From contig CP136068.1 in the NCBI GenBank assembly GCA_032622095.1, positions 135,725,989 through 135,789,988 of the forward strand: 64,000 bases of DNA, written 5' to 3'. The notes beneath the pieces were generated by a model. That model made no database searches. It was not told where the DNA came from and saw only the letters and a program-made list of their open reading frames with translations. The DNA comes from Siphonodentalium dalli. Taxonomy: Eukaryota; Mollusca; Scaphopoda; Gadilida; Siphonodentaliidae. The position numbers and the translations under genes were made by a program. Positions 34,912 to 45,900 of the stretch are shown one piece after another (position 1 is the first letter of the stretch; every line of letters starts with the position of its first letter).

Positions 34912-37299
34912 CAGGGGCGGCGGAGCCGGGGGGCACAGAGGGCATGTGCCCCCCCCCCACGTTTTTCCCCAATTAGGCCTAAAAAAATATACCTTTGTTT
35001 CCGCTAACGAGCTAAAAAAAATTAGGGTATAGGTAGGTAGGCTTAACTTTTTTTTTTTGTTAACTTTTTTTTTTCAGTATCTTTAAAAATAACTGTATAA
35101 TACTTGTCAATAACCCAAACTATGCACTTCTTAGCCCCAATCAGGTTAACCCAGATGACAGAGGAACTAGAAACTCCAATTCAATCTTACATACCGGTAT
35201 GTTTTAATATTTACATATATACTAGTCTATATACTAATATAGTCTTTGATAATCCTAATATTTCCCATATAGTCTGGCGACAACTGGAGTCAGTCCAGCA
35301 CCACTGCACTGTTCACATATTGGAGTGACCGTCTTGTACCGATCTCTTAAGGATGCATGGCTTCACAACACCACCTTCTCCTCCGCATTCAGTGAATGAT
35401 CTAGGTATTGTTTGGGGACACCTGTTTTTGGGCAATGATATGCCGAAGGCATAACCTGAAGGCCTGAGCAGAGGAATGTTTGGGAAGGGTGACCCCCTGA
35501 TGATGGTGGGGGATCTCCCCCTGGAAATGTTTTGAAAATCCATTGCATTTAGAGCTAATCTAAGGCTCTTTGAGTCAGTATTTTGAATTTTACTGAGAGG
35601 TCAATTTGATCAAGTTTCTCAAGCATAAATTTGGAACTTTTTATATATGTATGGATTGGAAATGCTTATAAGTTATTGTCAGATATCTTTTGGTTCAATG
35701 GATTATGCTTATCCTGCTTGAAATGAGACTTGCCATTATCACTCTTATTCATAAATAGGCTATTTTATAAAATTCAAGTGAGACACATACCGTACATAAT
35801 ATACTACGTGTACATGTAGTACAGAAATACTACATGTACATGTAGTACAGAAACAATGTACATGTATTAAGGTAGTAATGACTATATATGGTACTAATCT
35901 CTATGTTAATTTTTCATTTGGTATTTTGAGATCCCACTTGATAACCAGGTTGATTTGATCAAATTGTTAATGTTGCTGTGCTGTAATTGATTGAAATACT
36001 GAAGTCTGAACGCTGAATGATAACATACCTGAACTCAAATTATTTGAAGTTTTCACAGATGAAAGCTAGATAAAGCCAAACATACTTTACAGTATGATTC
36101 CAATTCAAATATTTTTATAAACTTACATTTCTTTTGTCAATATATAGAAATATATAAATGTTTTGCATCTTGTTATGATATGAATTGGGACGTAAATTTA
36201 AAAAAAAAAAATTTTTTTTTTTTTTTTTTGGTCCACTTTTGTTTTGTTTTGAAATGGCAATAAAAAGCCATGGGTCGGGGGTTTAAAATAGGGTCGGTCG
36301 GGTTAGCGGAAACAAACGTATTTTTTTTTTAGGCTTTATGGGTACATAATCTTCAAATACTAAATACATTGGAGAAATAATTTTTTATTCCCAAGAAAAC
36401 ATTCCATTAGTAGACAAATGTGTTTAATCTTATCAGTTAAGCCACTATGGCTGTGGCTAGCAAGATAGATAGTTAATCCCTTGGTCAGTATTGACACTGT
36501 GTCTGAGTAATTGCCCTCCATGAATTTAACTACAGACTTTGAGTTCTTTGTAGAGCTCAGGTCTTCTGGGGGCACCATCATAGCCATGTCTTGGACACAG
36601 CAACTTGTCTAATTAAAATCACATTCATCATACCAATCAAAGGTTTAAATTTGAGTGTCTTCAATAAAAATGCAAACCTGGGGCTGCAGCAGCTTGACAG
36701 GTATACAATTTCATGCCAAGGTGGTCAAACTCCAGATATGAGATCACTTGCTATGATACGATATCAGTTGATGCTGAGTATTCATTGGAATAACTTGACT
36801 ATGATTTTTATCAACTCGGCTAATCTGTTATTACCGAGAAATAAGAAGAGTTAGAATAATTATTTTCTACACAAAGTTTACTGTGTACATGTAAGTGTCT
36901 GTGTACATATATATTATAGTGTTATTTTATATTCAAAGTTACTTGTGATTATTGTTTCTTCGATATCAACGGTTGTCGTATGTGGAGTGAATTGGATTAT
37001 ACAGTATAGTGTATACTAATTTCATCATAACATTTATGACAAAGGATGCAGGTTTTAGAAGTTGTATCAACGTCATAGGTCATCTTTCACACATTGGCTG
37101 CAAAAATAAGTGAGTAGCAGAGTAGCATATCATTTAAACTCTTTCTTATTTTCTACCTCCATAATTGTATAGCCACGAATAACATCATACTAAACAATCC
37201 TTGCCCTGGCGCACATTGGAACAGTTTTCATTCATTCATGTAGTATTTTTTTTTTAAATGGTGCCCCCCCCCACTTTTTTGTTGCTTCCGCCGCCCCTG
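34912..37299. mobile_element. hAT-like element, CAGGGGCGGCGGA ends (2.4 kb)
   Basis: CAGGGGCGGCGGAGCC and TTCCGCCGCCCCTG are inverted ends, each followed inside by GTGCCCCCCCCC. Flanks CTGTAGAA and ATGTAGAA are an 8-bp TSD with one mismatch. No transposase frame is recognisable. An inner repeat with TTTGTTTCCGCTAAC and GTTAGCGGAAACAAACG in inverted order (34976-36345) suggests a further nested element. Confidence 0.72.
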
Positions 37300-37516
37300 A
37301 TGTAGAATAACCGTCTACGCAAGAAGTGTACCATGGATTGATGCATGTAAATATAAATCTGGATAACCGTAAGTCGCATGTGCATATACGCATAACATTT
37401 TGCAGATAAAACTGTGTTGGGGGGCCGTCTAAATGCATATTGCCGTATTACAATAATGGAAACCCCAGCCCGGTGGTGGGGCGGGGGAGGGGGAGGTGTG
37501 GTGGTGTGTTGTTGGA

Positions 37517-38047
37517 ATGGGAGCCACTGGCCCAGATCTGATTCCAGCCAAATTCCCGAGTGAAGGTACTGACATATGTGTTGGTTAACCCACTAATTAT
37601 ACATATTATTACATAATTTATCAATTCATTTGGCAGGTCAGCCTGGAGAACCCAAAATCGATGTACCAAACCTCGATTTGTATTAAAAACCTCGATCGAG
37701 CTGGTTCTTCGTGATCATGTGATCAGTTACATGGACTCACTACCATAATGTAAGATGAAATACTCCACACTATATTACTTCCATTAGTATCATATTTGGT
37801 CTAGAGTGTTTCCCCTTATATCATTGGTGTATATTTTGACCAGTGGTCACATGATCTCGAAGAACCTCGATTGAGGTTTTTTACACAAATCGAGGTTTAG
37901 TACATCGATTTTGGGTTTTCCCTGACCTGTTTGGGTGAGGTACCAAATGACCTCAAAAAAGCTAGAGTCGTTCCCATATACAAGAAGGGTGAGAAGACAC
38001 AGGTTGGCAACTACCGCCCCAATGGGGAATATGTATCCACTGATTGA
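37517..38047 (+). pseudogene. LINE reverse-transcriptase fragment split by a MITE
   Basis: Left part (37517-37633) contains DLIPAKFPSEGTDICVG; right part (37930-38047) contains GEVPNDLKKARVVPIYKKGE then KTQVGNYRPNGE. These are the DxIPAK and GxxPxxxKxARVVPIYKKG...NYRP blocks of non-LTR reverse transcriptases. Stops and frameshifts make it a remnant. A 296-bp MITE sits between the parts. Confidence 0.75.
37634..37929. mobile_element. CAGGTCAG-ended MITE inside a LINE
   Basis: CAGGTCAGCCTGGAGAACCC and the complement GGGTTTTCCCTGACCTG bound it, with mirrored AAATCGATGTACCAAACCTC. TTTGG is duplicated (37629-37633, 37930-37934). Confidence 0.8.
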
Positions 38048-38322
38048 TTAAAAACGATAAAAATAGCAGGATACGGCATTACTATAGATCATGTCATGAA
38101 TATTTACTCTTGTGTAGATATTCATGGCATGATCTAGATAAGGCAGAAAAATAATGGTCTGAAATATTTTATATAACCATGGGATTATTTATGTTTAATG
38201 AAAAGCACCAGAAATCTCAGAAAATCAATCAACATTTTCTAATTAAACTTGTCAATTGTCAATGTGTGTATTCTTTGAGAGACTTATTTTTCCATGAAAT
38301 TGTTCTCTTGCGTTCACTGTTA

Positions 38323-38535
38323 CAGCAATGACCTAATTAATCGACTCCATAACCACAGCAGAATTTTGTGTAACTTTTCAGGATTTAGTCGGAAATATGG
38401 CTTGTTGCCATTCATCGGAAAGCTCTCCCCGAGAGCTTTCCGATGAATGGCAACAAGCCATATTTCCGACTAAATCCTGAAAAGTTACCCATAATTCTGC
38501 TGTGGTTAAGGAGTCGATTAATTGGAGCATTACTG
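38323..38535. mobile_element. Family B MITE, intact
   Basis: CAGCAATGACCTAATTAATC to GATTAATTGGAGCATTACTG; centre AGCTCTCCCCGAGAGCT; TA flanks. Confidence 0.88.
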
Positions 38536-38636
38536 TAGCTGGTATATAATATTACCTTTGTTTATCATTACCTTTAAGTTTTATTTAGTGGGAGATACAC
38601 AATATAATCATTAGTCTTTGGAATGGGATGGGTATA

Positions 38637-39103
38637 CAGCTATGCTCTAATTAATCAACCCTCCTTAACGATGTTGACCACAGATATTACTGCGTTACTT
38701 GACCTCGTTGATGCGATCAGCTTTATCACCACCACAGAGAGTGTATATTTCTGGCATGACGCTGCATTGATGATGCAATTGTGAATGTTGGTCAGTGACC
38801 AACTTGTGAATGTTGATTAAACAGTATAAAAATTTTTAATTGAAATATTGTTTTGTATATATATAGTTAATGCATTCCATGGTGCTCACGAAAAAGTGGA
38901 CTGTGTGTAAGGCAGCCATGTGAAAAATTAATGCGGAGTACGCCGTCTAAAAATTTTTATTACTCGTACCACAGAAAGATTTAACACCAGCAGATGGCAC
39001 ATGTCAACCACTTACTTGCCCATGGTTGAATGGCTGTACAACTGATGTTGTTAATGCCCTACATTGTTGTTAAAGGGGTTGATTAATTAGAGCGTAGCTT
39101 TAG
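38637..39103. mobile_element. CAGCTATGCTCTAATTAATC TIR element
   Basis: Ends CAGCTATGCTCTAATTAATC and GATTAATTAGAGCGTAGCTT are inverted with TA flanks, related to family B. Interior 420 bp includes GTTGGTCAGTGACCAAC; no ORF. Confidence 0.65.
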
Positions 39104-40000
39104 TATGTGTGGGAGGGGAAATTTGGGCTAGGGGAAAGGGCACCTCCAATGGAAAACCCTTCCACAAGGCTACCCCCTCCCAATTAATGTCTATCTGCAG
39201 GCATTATCAGTTGGAAATGTGGGCAGAAAATAGTTGAATATAATCAGTAGAGGTGCCACGATTATTGATTTTGATAATTGATAATCGATCGCCAATAAAT
39301 GACTATAATCGATTAATCGTACCTAATAACTTCAGTGGAAGTATTCCATAATATGGCCTATTGGCTGGGTGCTGGTTAACTACACTGTCACTTGTTATTT
39401 GAGGCATCGGCTGATGTAATTTTTACGTTAATAAAGTGCATGATAAACCACTGTTAATGATCAATGAATACAATACCAGCACAGTTCTCGGCGATGTTAT
39501 GATATTGGTGAGTTCATTAGAACAAACGCAGCGATTAATGTTAGTGTTATTAATAGCCAAACATGCAAACAATATAAAAGTAGGAATGCACGATGGATGG
39601 CGGGCGGTTCCTAAAACAAGGAAACTATAAGTTTCATCAAACTTCCAGAGCGTGGTTATACAATCACAAAGGCATGCCCCCACCCGCAAATTGCAGGACT
39701 CAGAACAAGATAAGTATTTGATAATATTGAGTTTCATTCAGCATTTGCCACATGATACGCGATAGCCTGTACTAGTAACCTCTAAGTATACTTATGCAAA
39801 CAAAGTTTACTCGCAAATGGCGTCGCTGTTTAAAATGCTGTATGTTCCCTGGTATCCACAGAATGTCAATCAATTCCCCATTGGTCAAATCAGATTCAAG
39901 GGCGAGTGCATTCAGTTCATTGAACACTGTGACAGTCGTCACATTGCAAAGACATAGTGCTGCCTTTCTGACAAGTAATGTTTTATTGCTAAATTAGAGT
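39104..40000. other. Unassigned intergenic sequence
   Basis: GATAATTGATAATCGATC and ATAATCGATTAATCG form a palindromic patch at 39270-39315. A 46-codon ORF at 39817 is listed separately. Confidence 0.35.
39817..39957 (+). CDS. Possible small ORF, 46 aa
   Basis: MASLFKMLYVPWYPQNVNQF then PIGQIRFKGECIQFIEHCDS, ending RHIAKT-stop. The composition is protein-like and begins at an ATG, but there is no recognised family, promoter or splice evidence; it may be an exon fragment. Confidence 0.22.
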   Translation: MASLFKMLYVPWYPQNVNQFPIGQIRFKGECIQFIEHCDSRHIAKT

Positions 40001-40009
40001 GAATTTGAT

Positions 40010-40660
40010 GGACAAAATGTATTTTAGTAGTCAAAATTTGGGAAATTGGCCCACAATTTAGGGTTTTAAGGGCAGAATGTCAAAATTGGGGTTCAGACTC
40101 TCAATATTGGGGGTTCAGACCCAAAATCCATAATTTTGTGACAATTTGGCCAATATCCTATGAGCACCAACACTAGCTATGATAATTACTACTAAATTGA
40201 AGTGAAAGAGACAGAAATATTATTGATCTAAGATATAAAATTTTAACCAAAGAGTTTGAAATAAAAAATTTGGGTTCAGGCCCCTGAAACCCTGATTTTA
40301 GAACTTAAAACTATTTTTAAAAATGGAACAATGACTATCAATATCATTGCATAGTAAATTAAACTTATTGGGGAGAACAAAACATATTTTTAGGCATACA
40401 ATCTAGGAAAAAAGGACCAAACCCCAAAATTGGGGTTCAGACTGCTAAAACCCTAATTTTAGATTTTTTTTATACAAATTTCGCTGGAATATGATGAGCA
40501 TTAATGTCTGCTTACTACATTTAAGTGAATTGAACTATAAATATTATTTATTGGGGTGAAATCTGAGGAAAAAGGGCAGAAACCCGAAATTGGGGTTCAG
40601 GCCCCTAAACCCTAACTTGGGCACCTTTTTTCAAAAATCAGCCGGCACCATGAAATTCCT
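40010..40660. repeat. Degenerate repeats around TTGGGGTTCAGACC
   Basis: TTGGGGTTCAGAC and CCCTAAAACCCTAATTTTAG variants recur every 80-190 bp, about five times. No coding content. Confidence 0.6.
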
Positions 40661-40905
40661 CATCGAAAAGTACCCTAGAAACCATTCTCAATATAAAGTG
40701 AACACCATTTCCCTACGGAGCGCGTTTCTGAGATCGACTACCTGTGAGAGACAGAACATATAAGAACAAACATTGTAATTGTGAAAATTGGTGTAATTAA
40801 TCAAACTGTTCAGTCCATCGTTTGTTTATTCATATTTTGAACTGAGTATGAGGACATTGAAATCTGCTTAACATCATGTGGGGATCTCATTCTGCTAATG
40901 ACGAT

Positions 40906-42731
40906 CTCATTCTGCTAATGACAGACACACTATCTCAAGTCGAAACCATCCTCATCAGATTAGTCCATGAATCCATTTGATCGTTTTTGACCTCATTCTG
41001 CTAATGACAGACACACTATCTCAAGTCGAAACCATCCTCATCAGATTAGTCCATGAATCCATTTGATCGTTTTTGACCTCATTCTGCTAATGACAGACAC
41101 ACTATCTCAAGTCGAAACCATCCTCATCAGATTAGTCCATGAATCCATTTGATCGTTTTTGACCTCATTCTGCTAATGACAGACACACTATCTCAAGTCG
41201 AAACCATCCTCATCAGATTAGTCCATGAATCCATTTGATCGTTTTTGACCTCATTCTGCTAATGACAGACACACTATCTCAAGTCGAAACCATCCTCATC
41301 AGATTAGTCCATGAATCCATTTGATCGTTTTTGACCTCATTCTGCTAATGACAGACACACTATCTCAAGTCGAAACCATCCTCATCAGATTAGTCCATGA
41401 ATCCATTTGATCGTTTTTGACCTCATTCTGCTAATGACAGACACACTATCTCAAGTCGAAACCATCCTCATCAGATTAGTCCATGAATCCATTTGATCGT
41501 TTTTGACCTCATTCTGCTAATGACAGACACACTATCTCAAGTCGAAACCATCCTCATCAGATTAGTCCATGAATCCATTTGATCGTTTTTGACCTCATTC
41601 TGCTAATGACAGACACACTATCTCAAGTCGAAACCATCCTCATCAGATTAGTCCATGAATCCATTTGATCGTTTTTGACCTCATTCTGCTAATGACAGAC
41701 ACACTATCTCAAGTCGAAACTATCCTCATCAGATTAGTCCATGAATCCATTTGATCGTTTTTGACCTCATTCTGCTAATGACAGACACACTATCTCAAGT
41801 CGAAACCATCCTCATCAGATTAGTCCATGAATCCATTTGATCGTTTTTGACCTCATTCTGCTAATGACAGACACACTATCTCAAGTCGAAACCATCCTCA
41901 TCAGATTAGTCCATGAATACATTTGATCGTTTTTGACCTCATTCTGCTAATGACAGACACACTATCTCAAGTCGAAACTATCCTCATCAGATTAGTCCAT
42001 GAATCCATTTGATCGTTTTTGACCTCATTCTGCTAATGACAGACACACTATCTCAAGTCGAAACCATCCTCATCAGATTAGTCCATGAATCCATTTGATC
42101 GTTTTTGACCTCATTCTGCTAATGACAGACACACTATCTCAAGTCGAAACCATCCTCATCAGATTAGTCCATGAATCCATTTGATCGTTTTTGACCTCAT
42201 TCTGCTAATGACAGACACACTATCTCAAGTCGAAACCATCCTCATCAGATTAGTCCATGAATCCATTTGATCGTTTTTGACCTCATTCTGCTAATGACAG
42301 ACACACTATCTCAAGTCGAAACCATCCTCATCAGATTAGTCCATGAATCCATTTGATCGTTTTTGACCTCATTCTGCTAATGACAGACACACTATCTCAA
42401 GTCGAAACCATCCTCATCAGATTAGTCCATGAATCCATTTGATCGTTTTTGACCTCATTCTGCTAATGACAGACGCACTATCTCAAGTCAAAACCATCCT
42501 CCTCAGATTAGTCCATGAATCCATTTGATCGTTTTTGAACTCATTCTGCAAATGACAGACACACTATCTCAAGTCGAAACCATCCTCCTCAGATTAGTCC
42601 ATGAATCCATTTGATCATTTTTGACCTCATTCTGCAAATGACAGACACACTATCTCAAGTCGAAACCATCCTCCTCAGATTAGTCCATGAATCCATTTGA
42701 TCGTTTTTGACCTCATTCTGCTAATGACAGA
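40906..42731. repeat. 86-bp satellite, 21 full copies plus a partial
   Basis: The unit starts CTCATTCTGCTAATGACAGA and ends TGATCGTTTTTGAC. Starts at 40906, 40992 and 41078 fix the period at 86 bp, and the 22nd start falls at 42712 as predicted. Interior copies are nearly identical; the last three or so carry variants (CTCCTCAG, GCAAATGAC). Ends about 170 bp before the acceptor of gene 2's first exon. Confidence 0.95.
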
Positions 42732-42942
42732 CACTATTTGGGGCCTGAGGAAAGCGGGAACAAATTTGACTATTTCCATTGGGAATGTGTCCATTTTTGA
42801 CTCCTGTCGTTGCCCTAAAAAAACAAAACAATTGGACTTCTAATTCTATGAGAAGACGATGATTCTCAGTTTTATTCAGTTTTTCTATTATTTCTCACAG
42901 GTTGATCATGTGAGTTAAAGGTTTCAAGGGTGAATTTCAAAC

Positions 42943-42985
42943 ATGGGTTGTGGAGCATCAACAAAACGTGGCAAAGACATAGCAG
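42943..42985 (+). CDS. Gene 2 exon 1 (start codon, acylation motif)
   Basis: The ATG at 42943 begins MGCGASTKRGKDIA plus one base of a split Gly codon; donor GTTTGT at 42986. A good acceptor (TATTTCTCACAG) ends at 42900, so 42901-42942 would be spliced 5' UTR. The start is chosen because phase 1 joins exon 2 exactly and because the N-terminus is a textbook MGxxxS sequence. Confidence 0.78.
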
Positions 42986-45900
42986 GTTTGTATATAATGT
43001 AGTATATATGTACGTATTCAACCTATTCAACATGGTGTCTGAGCCTACAGTGTGACACCCAATATAAAATGATGCTAATGGTGACAGCTTGTCTCCCCTA
43101 CCAAGGCCTATAAATGTGCTTAAACTGGCACCTAACGAGAGACAATCCAAAGAAACCTACCAAACGAATAGCGGGTCAGTATTTATAAATCTCAACCACA
43201 CCAGGGCCTATTTAGAAACCTACATGTAACTAAGGGTATAGCAGGCAAGTATATAACTCAACCTCGCATACACAGTGAGAGCTCAGCTCCTCAACTGAGC
43301 CTTAAAGCAAAGATACTCAAAGACATAGCAGGTCAGCATATATGCGAATTCAACCTCAGGTAATTGTTTAGACTCAACATAAATAGTAGCAAAGATGACA
43401 CCTCCACTTGTAATGTTATTGAACAATTGGTACAATAAATGATGCAATAAATTAATTTATTTAATTTATTGCATAATGCCCATTCAAGCCTTGAAATAGC
43501 ATGTCTGTCATTTGCAGAATGAGGTCCCCAGAGGGTGAATTTAGTGATGCTACCCCGCATAATGGGCTACCATCACCAAATTCACCCTCTGGGGACGTCA
43601 TTCTGCTTACACCTCAGCAGAATGAGGTTCCCAGAGGGTGAATTTGGTGATGCTAGTCCACTATGCGGGGTAGCATCACTAAATTCACCCTCTGGGGACC
43701 TCATTCTGCAAATGACAGATGCACTATTTCAAGGCTTGTGCCCATTGTATATAGCGAAAACCAGTTGATATTTGTTTGTATTTATGTAGAGAAAATTGGG
43801 GTGTGAATGAATATAGCCCGAACCAGACCGGACCACTCCTGTCGATCGTGTCTAGAGGTGATTTTAGTTGCCATATATCTGTAGGGGAACTGCCATGGAC
43901 TATATTCACGAAGAAATTAGGATGAATTGCCCACCGAAGTGTGACCATTAACCATCAAAGTGTCTAGGGGCGAATTTAGTTGCCAGAATAGTGCAGTGAG
44001 TCTCACGAAAACCTGTCCATATGAGAAGCGGCCACACAACAGTGCCAATATTAACCCTTTACTTGCCAGAATTGCAATTTATGACTGCAATAACAAGTCA
44101 CATAGACCGGACCACCTGTGGCCTTCTTACCACCAATAACTTCACACGTATCTAGGAGAACTACCATAACAACAAGGGTCAATCACCCACCAACAAAAGC
44201 GTGGCAATTAACCCTCGAACTGGTGCCATCACCGAGTACGTTTGCCGTGAATGAAGCTAGCAGACTGGACGACCACTGTGGTGTCTAGAGGTGATTTCGG
44301 TGGCCAGAACAGTGTGAGAGTCTCATGAAAACCCGACCATACATGGACTGCATAAGGAATCAGCTCATCTGTCCTTCTGTACGTGGACAGACGCCCATAT
44401 ATTTGGTCTTTCTTTTGTTGTTTTTGACAGGTTTTAAATTCTAAATTGTATGGAATAACGGGCATTTAATAGTTGGTAGTTTGACATACAATGTGGTTGA
44501 TCATGTCAAATTTTCTTTTGTCTTATGCTCCCCCTGACCACCTAAGGCTCAAATGTGCACTCGTATTTTTGTCCAAGCTTTTATTCCTATATTTTTCAGT
44601 AAAATTTTTTTAAACTTGCACAGATATTTACAGTAATGTCCTAATAGAGGAGCGGTCTTGGCACCAACGGGGCTTATTTTTCGAGTTTAATTTTTTTTTA
44701 CACACGGAAAAATGATAGATCACATGAAAGTAGAAGATGTCAGCTTCATGTTCCGCCCTGCTGTAAATTTTGAAAGTGGTGCCGTTGTCATGGAAATGGC
44801 ATGTAAACAATGTAGACACATTTTGAGATAAAACCCTTCAGCAGACGGTAAAAAAGAATTTAAGCACATTCCAGGACAGAAACATATGCTGAAGATAATT
44901 TCTTAATGTTATTTTTCCACGATAACTATTTTCCAATTACTCCAGTAGTTACTAGGATGCCCATATAGGTTATCAAGGTTTTATTGCCATTTTGGGGTAA
45001 TAACTGTTGATTTTTGCAAAAAATGCGATAATTTTGGAACATTTATTAGATACTACATTGGTTACAGTAATAATTTATGCATATTTTGATAGCTTCATAC
45101 GGGCACTTCAAACTAATTTAGGATAAAACTGTCGAAAAGGCACAATACCCTGAGAAATAACTGTTACCATGGAAACGATATTGAAAAAATACAAAAAATG
45201 GCATTATTGGAAAGAAATTAAGTCCAATATAACTTTATGAAATTTGTTTTCTATGACATGCACTTTTAATCCAGACTTCTTCATAGGGTCACTGTTGAGG
45301 TTTATTCAGCTGTTGTCATGGAAACGGACCAAATTTCGTCAAATAATCAGAAATAATGAAATTTTGTCCATATTAAACCGGACATTTAAAGCGTGTAATG
45401 AAGCAAAACATATTTTGGCAACGCGTTATATATTGATAAATTAGCTGCATATATTGACTAACTAACCTATTATATTGACAAAGTAGCTCCATATACTAGT
45501 AATTGCAAAGAAGCTGCATCTATTGATTAATAACCACATATTGATATATTAACCGGATATAATTAATTACCTGAGAATCTGTTGAAATTCTATTATTGCA
45601 TTTTCCTGATACGTGATGTTGGTTTTTAAATATACCCTTAATTGTTCACACAATTTCCGATAAAATAAAAAAACATTGTGCAAAACATATCACTATTTAG
45701 ACAATTTTTGTCCAAATCCAAAGAAACACCTGAGAAATTGGGAATAAAATGATGAGTATTATATGTCAGGGTACATTCACATAATGATAAATTTATTTTG
45801 CTTTATAAAATTGAACACTTTAAATGTCCGGTTTATAGGAGAAAATATCATTATTTGGCAAAATTGGTCCATTTCCATGACAACTGAATAAACCGCAACA

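Noticed and set aside
36190-36230. Poly(A)/poly(T) run as a retroposed tail
   Set aside because: An A-run directly followed by a T-run, with no adjacent transcript-like sequence or target duplication seen.
40906-42731. CRISPR-like array
   Set aside because: The whole 86-bp unit is repeated with no variable spacers, and this is eukaryotic DNA; it is a satellite.
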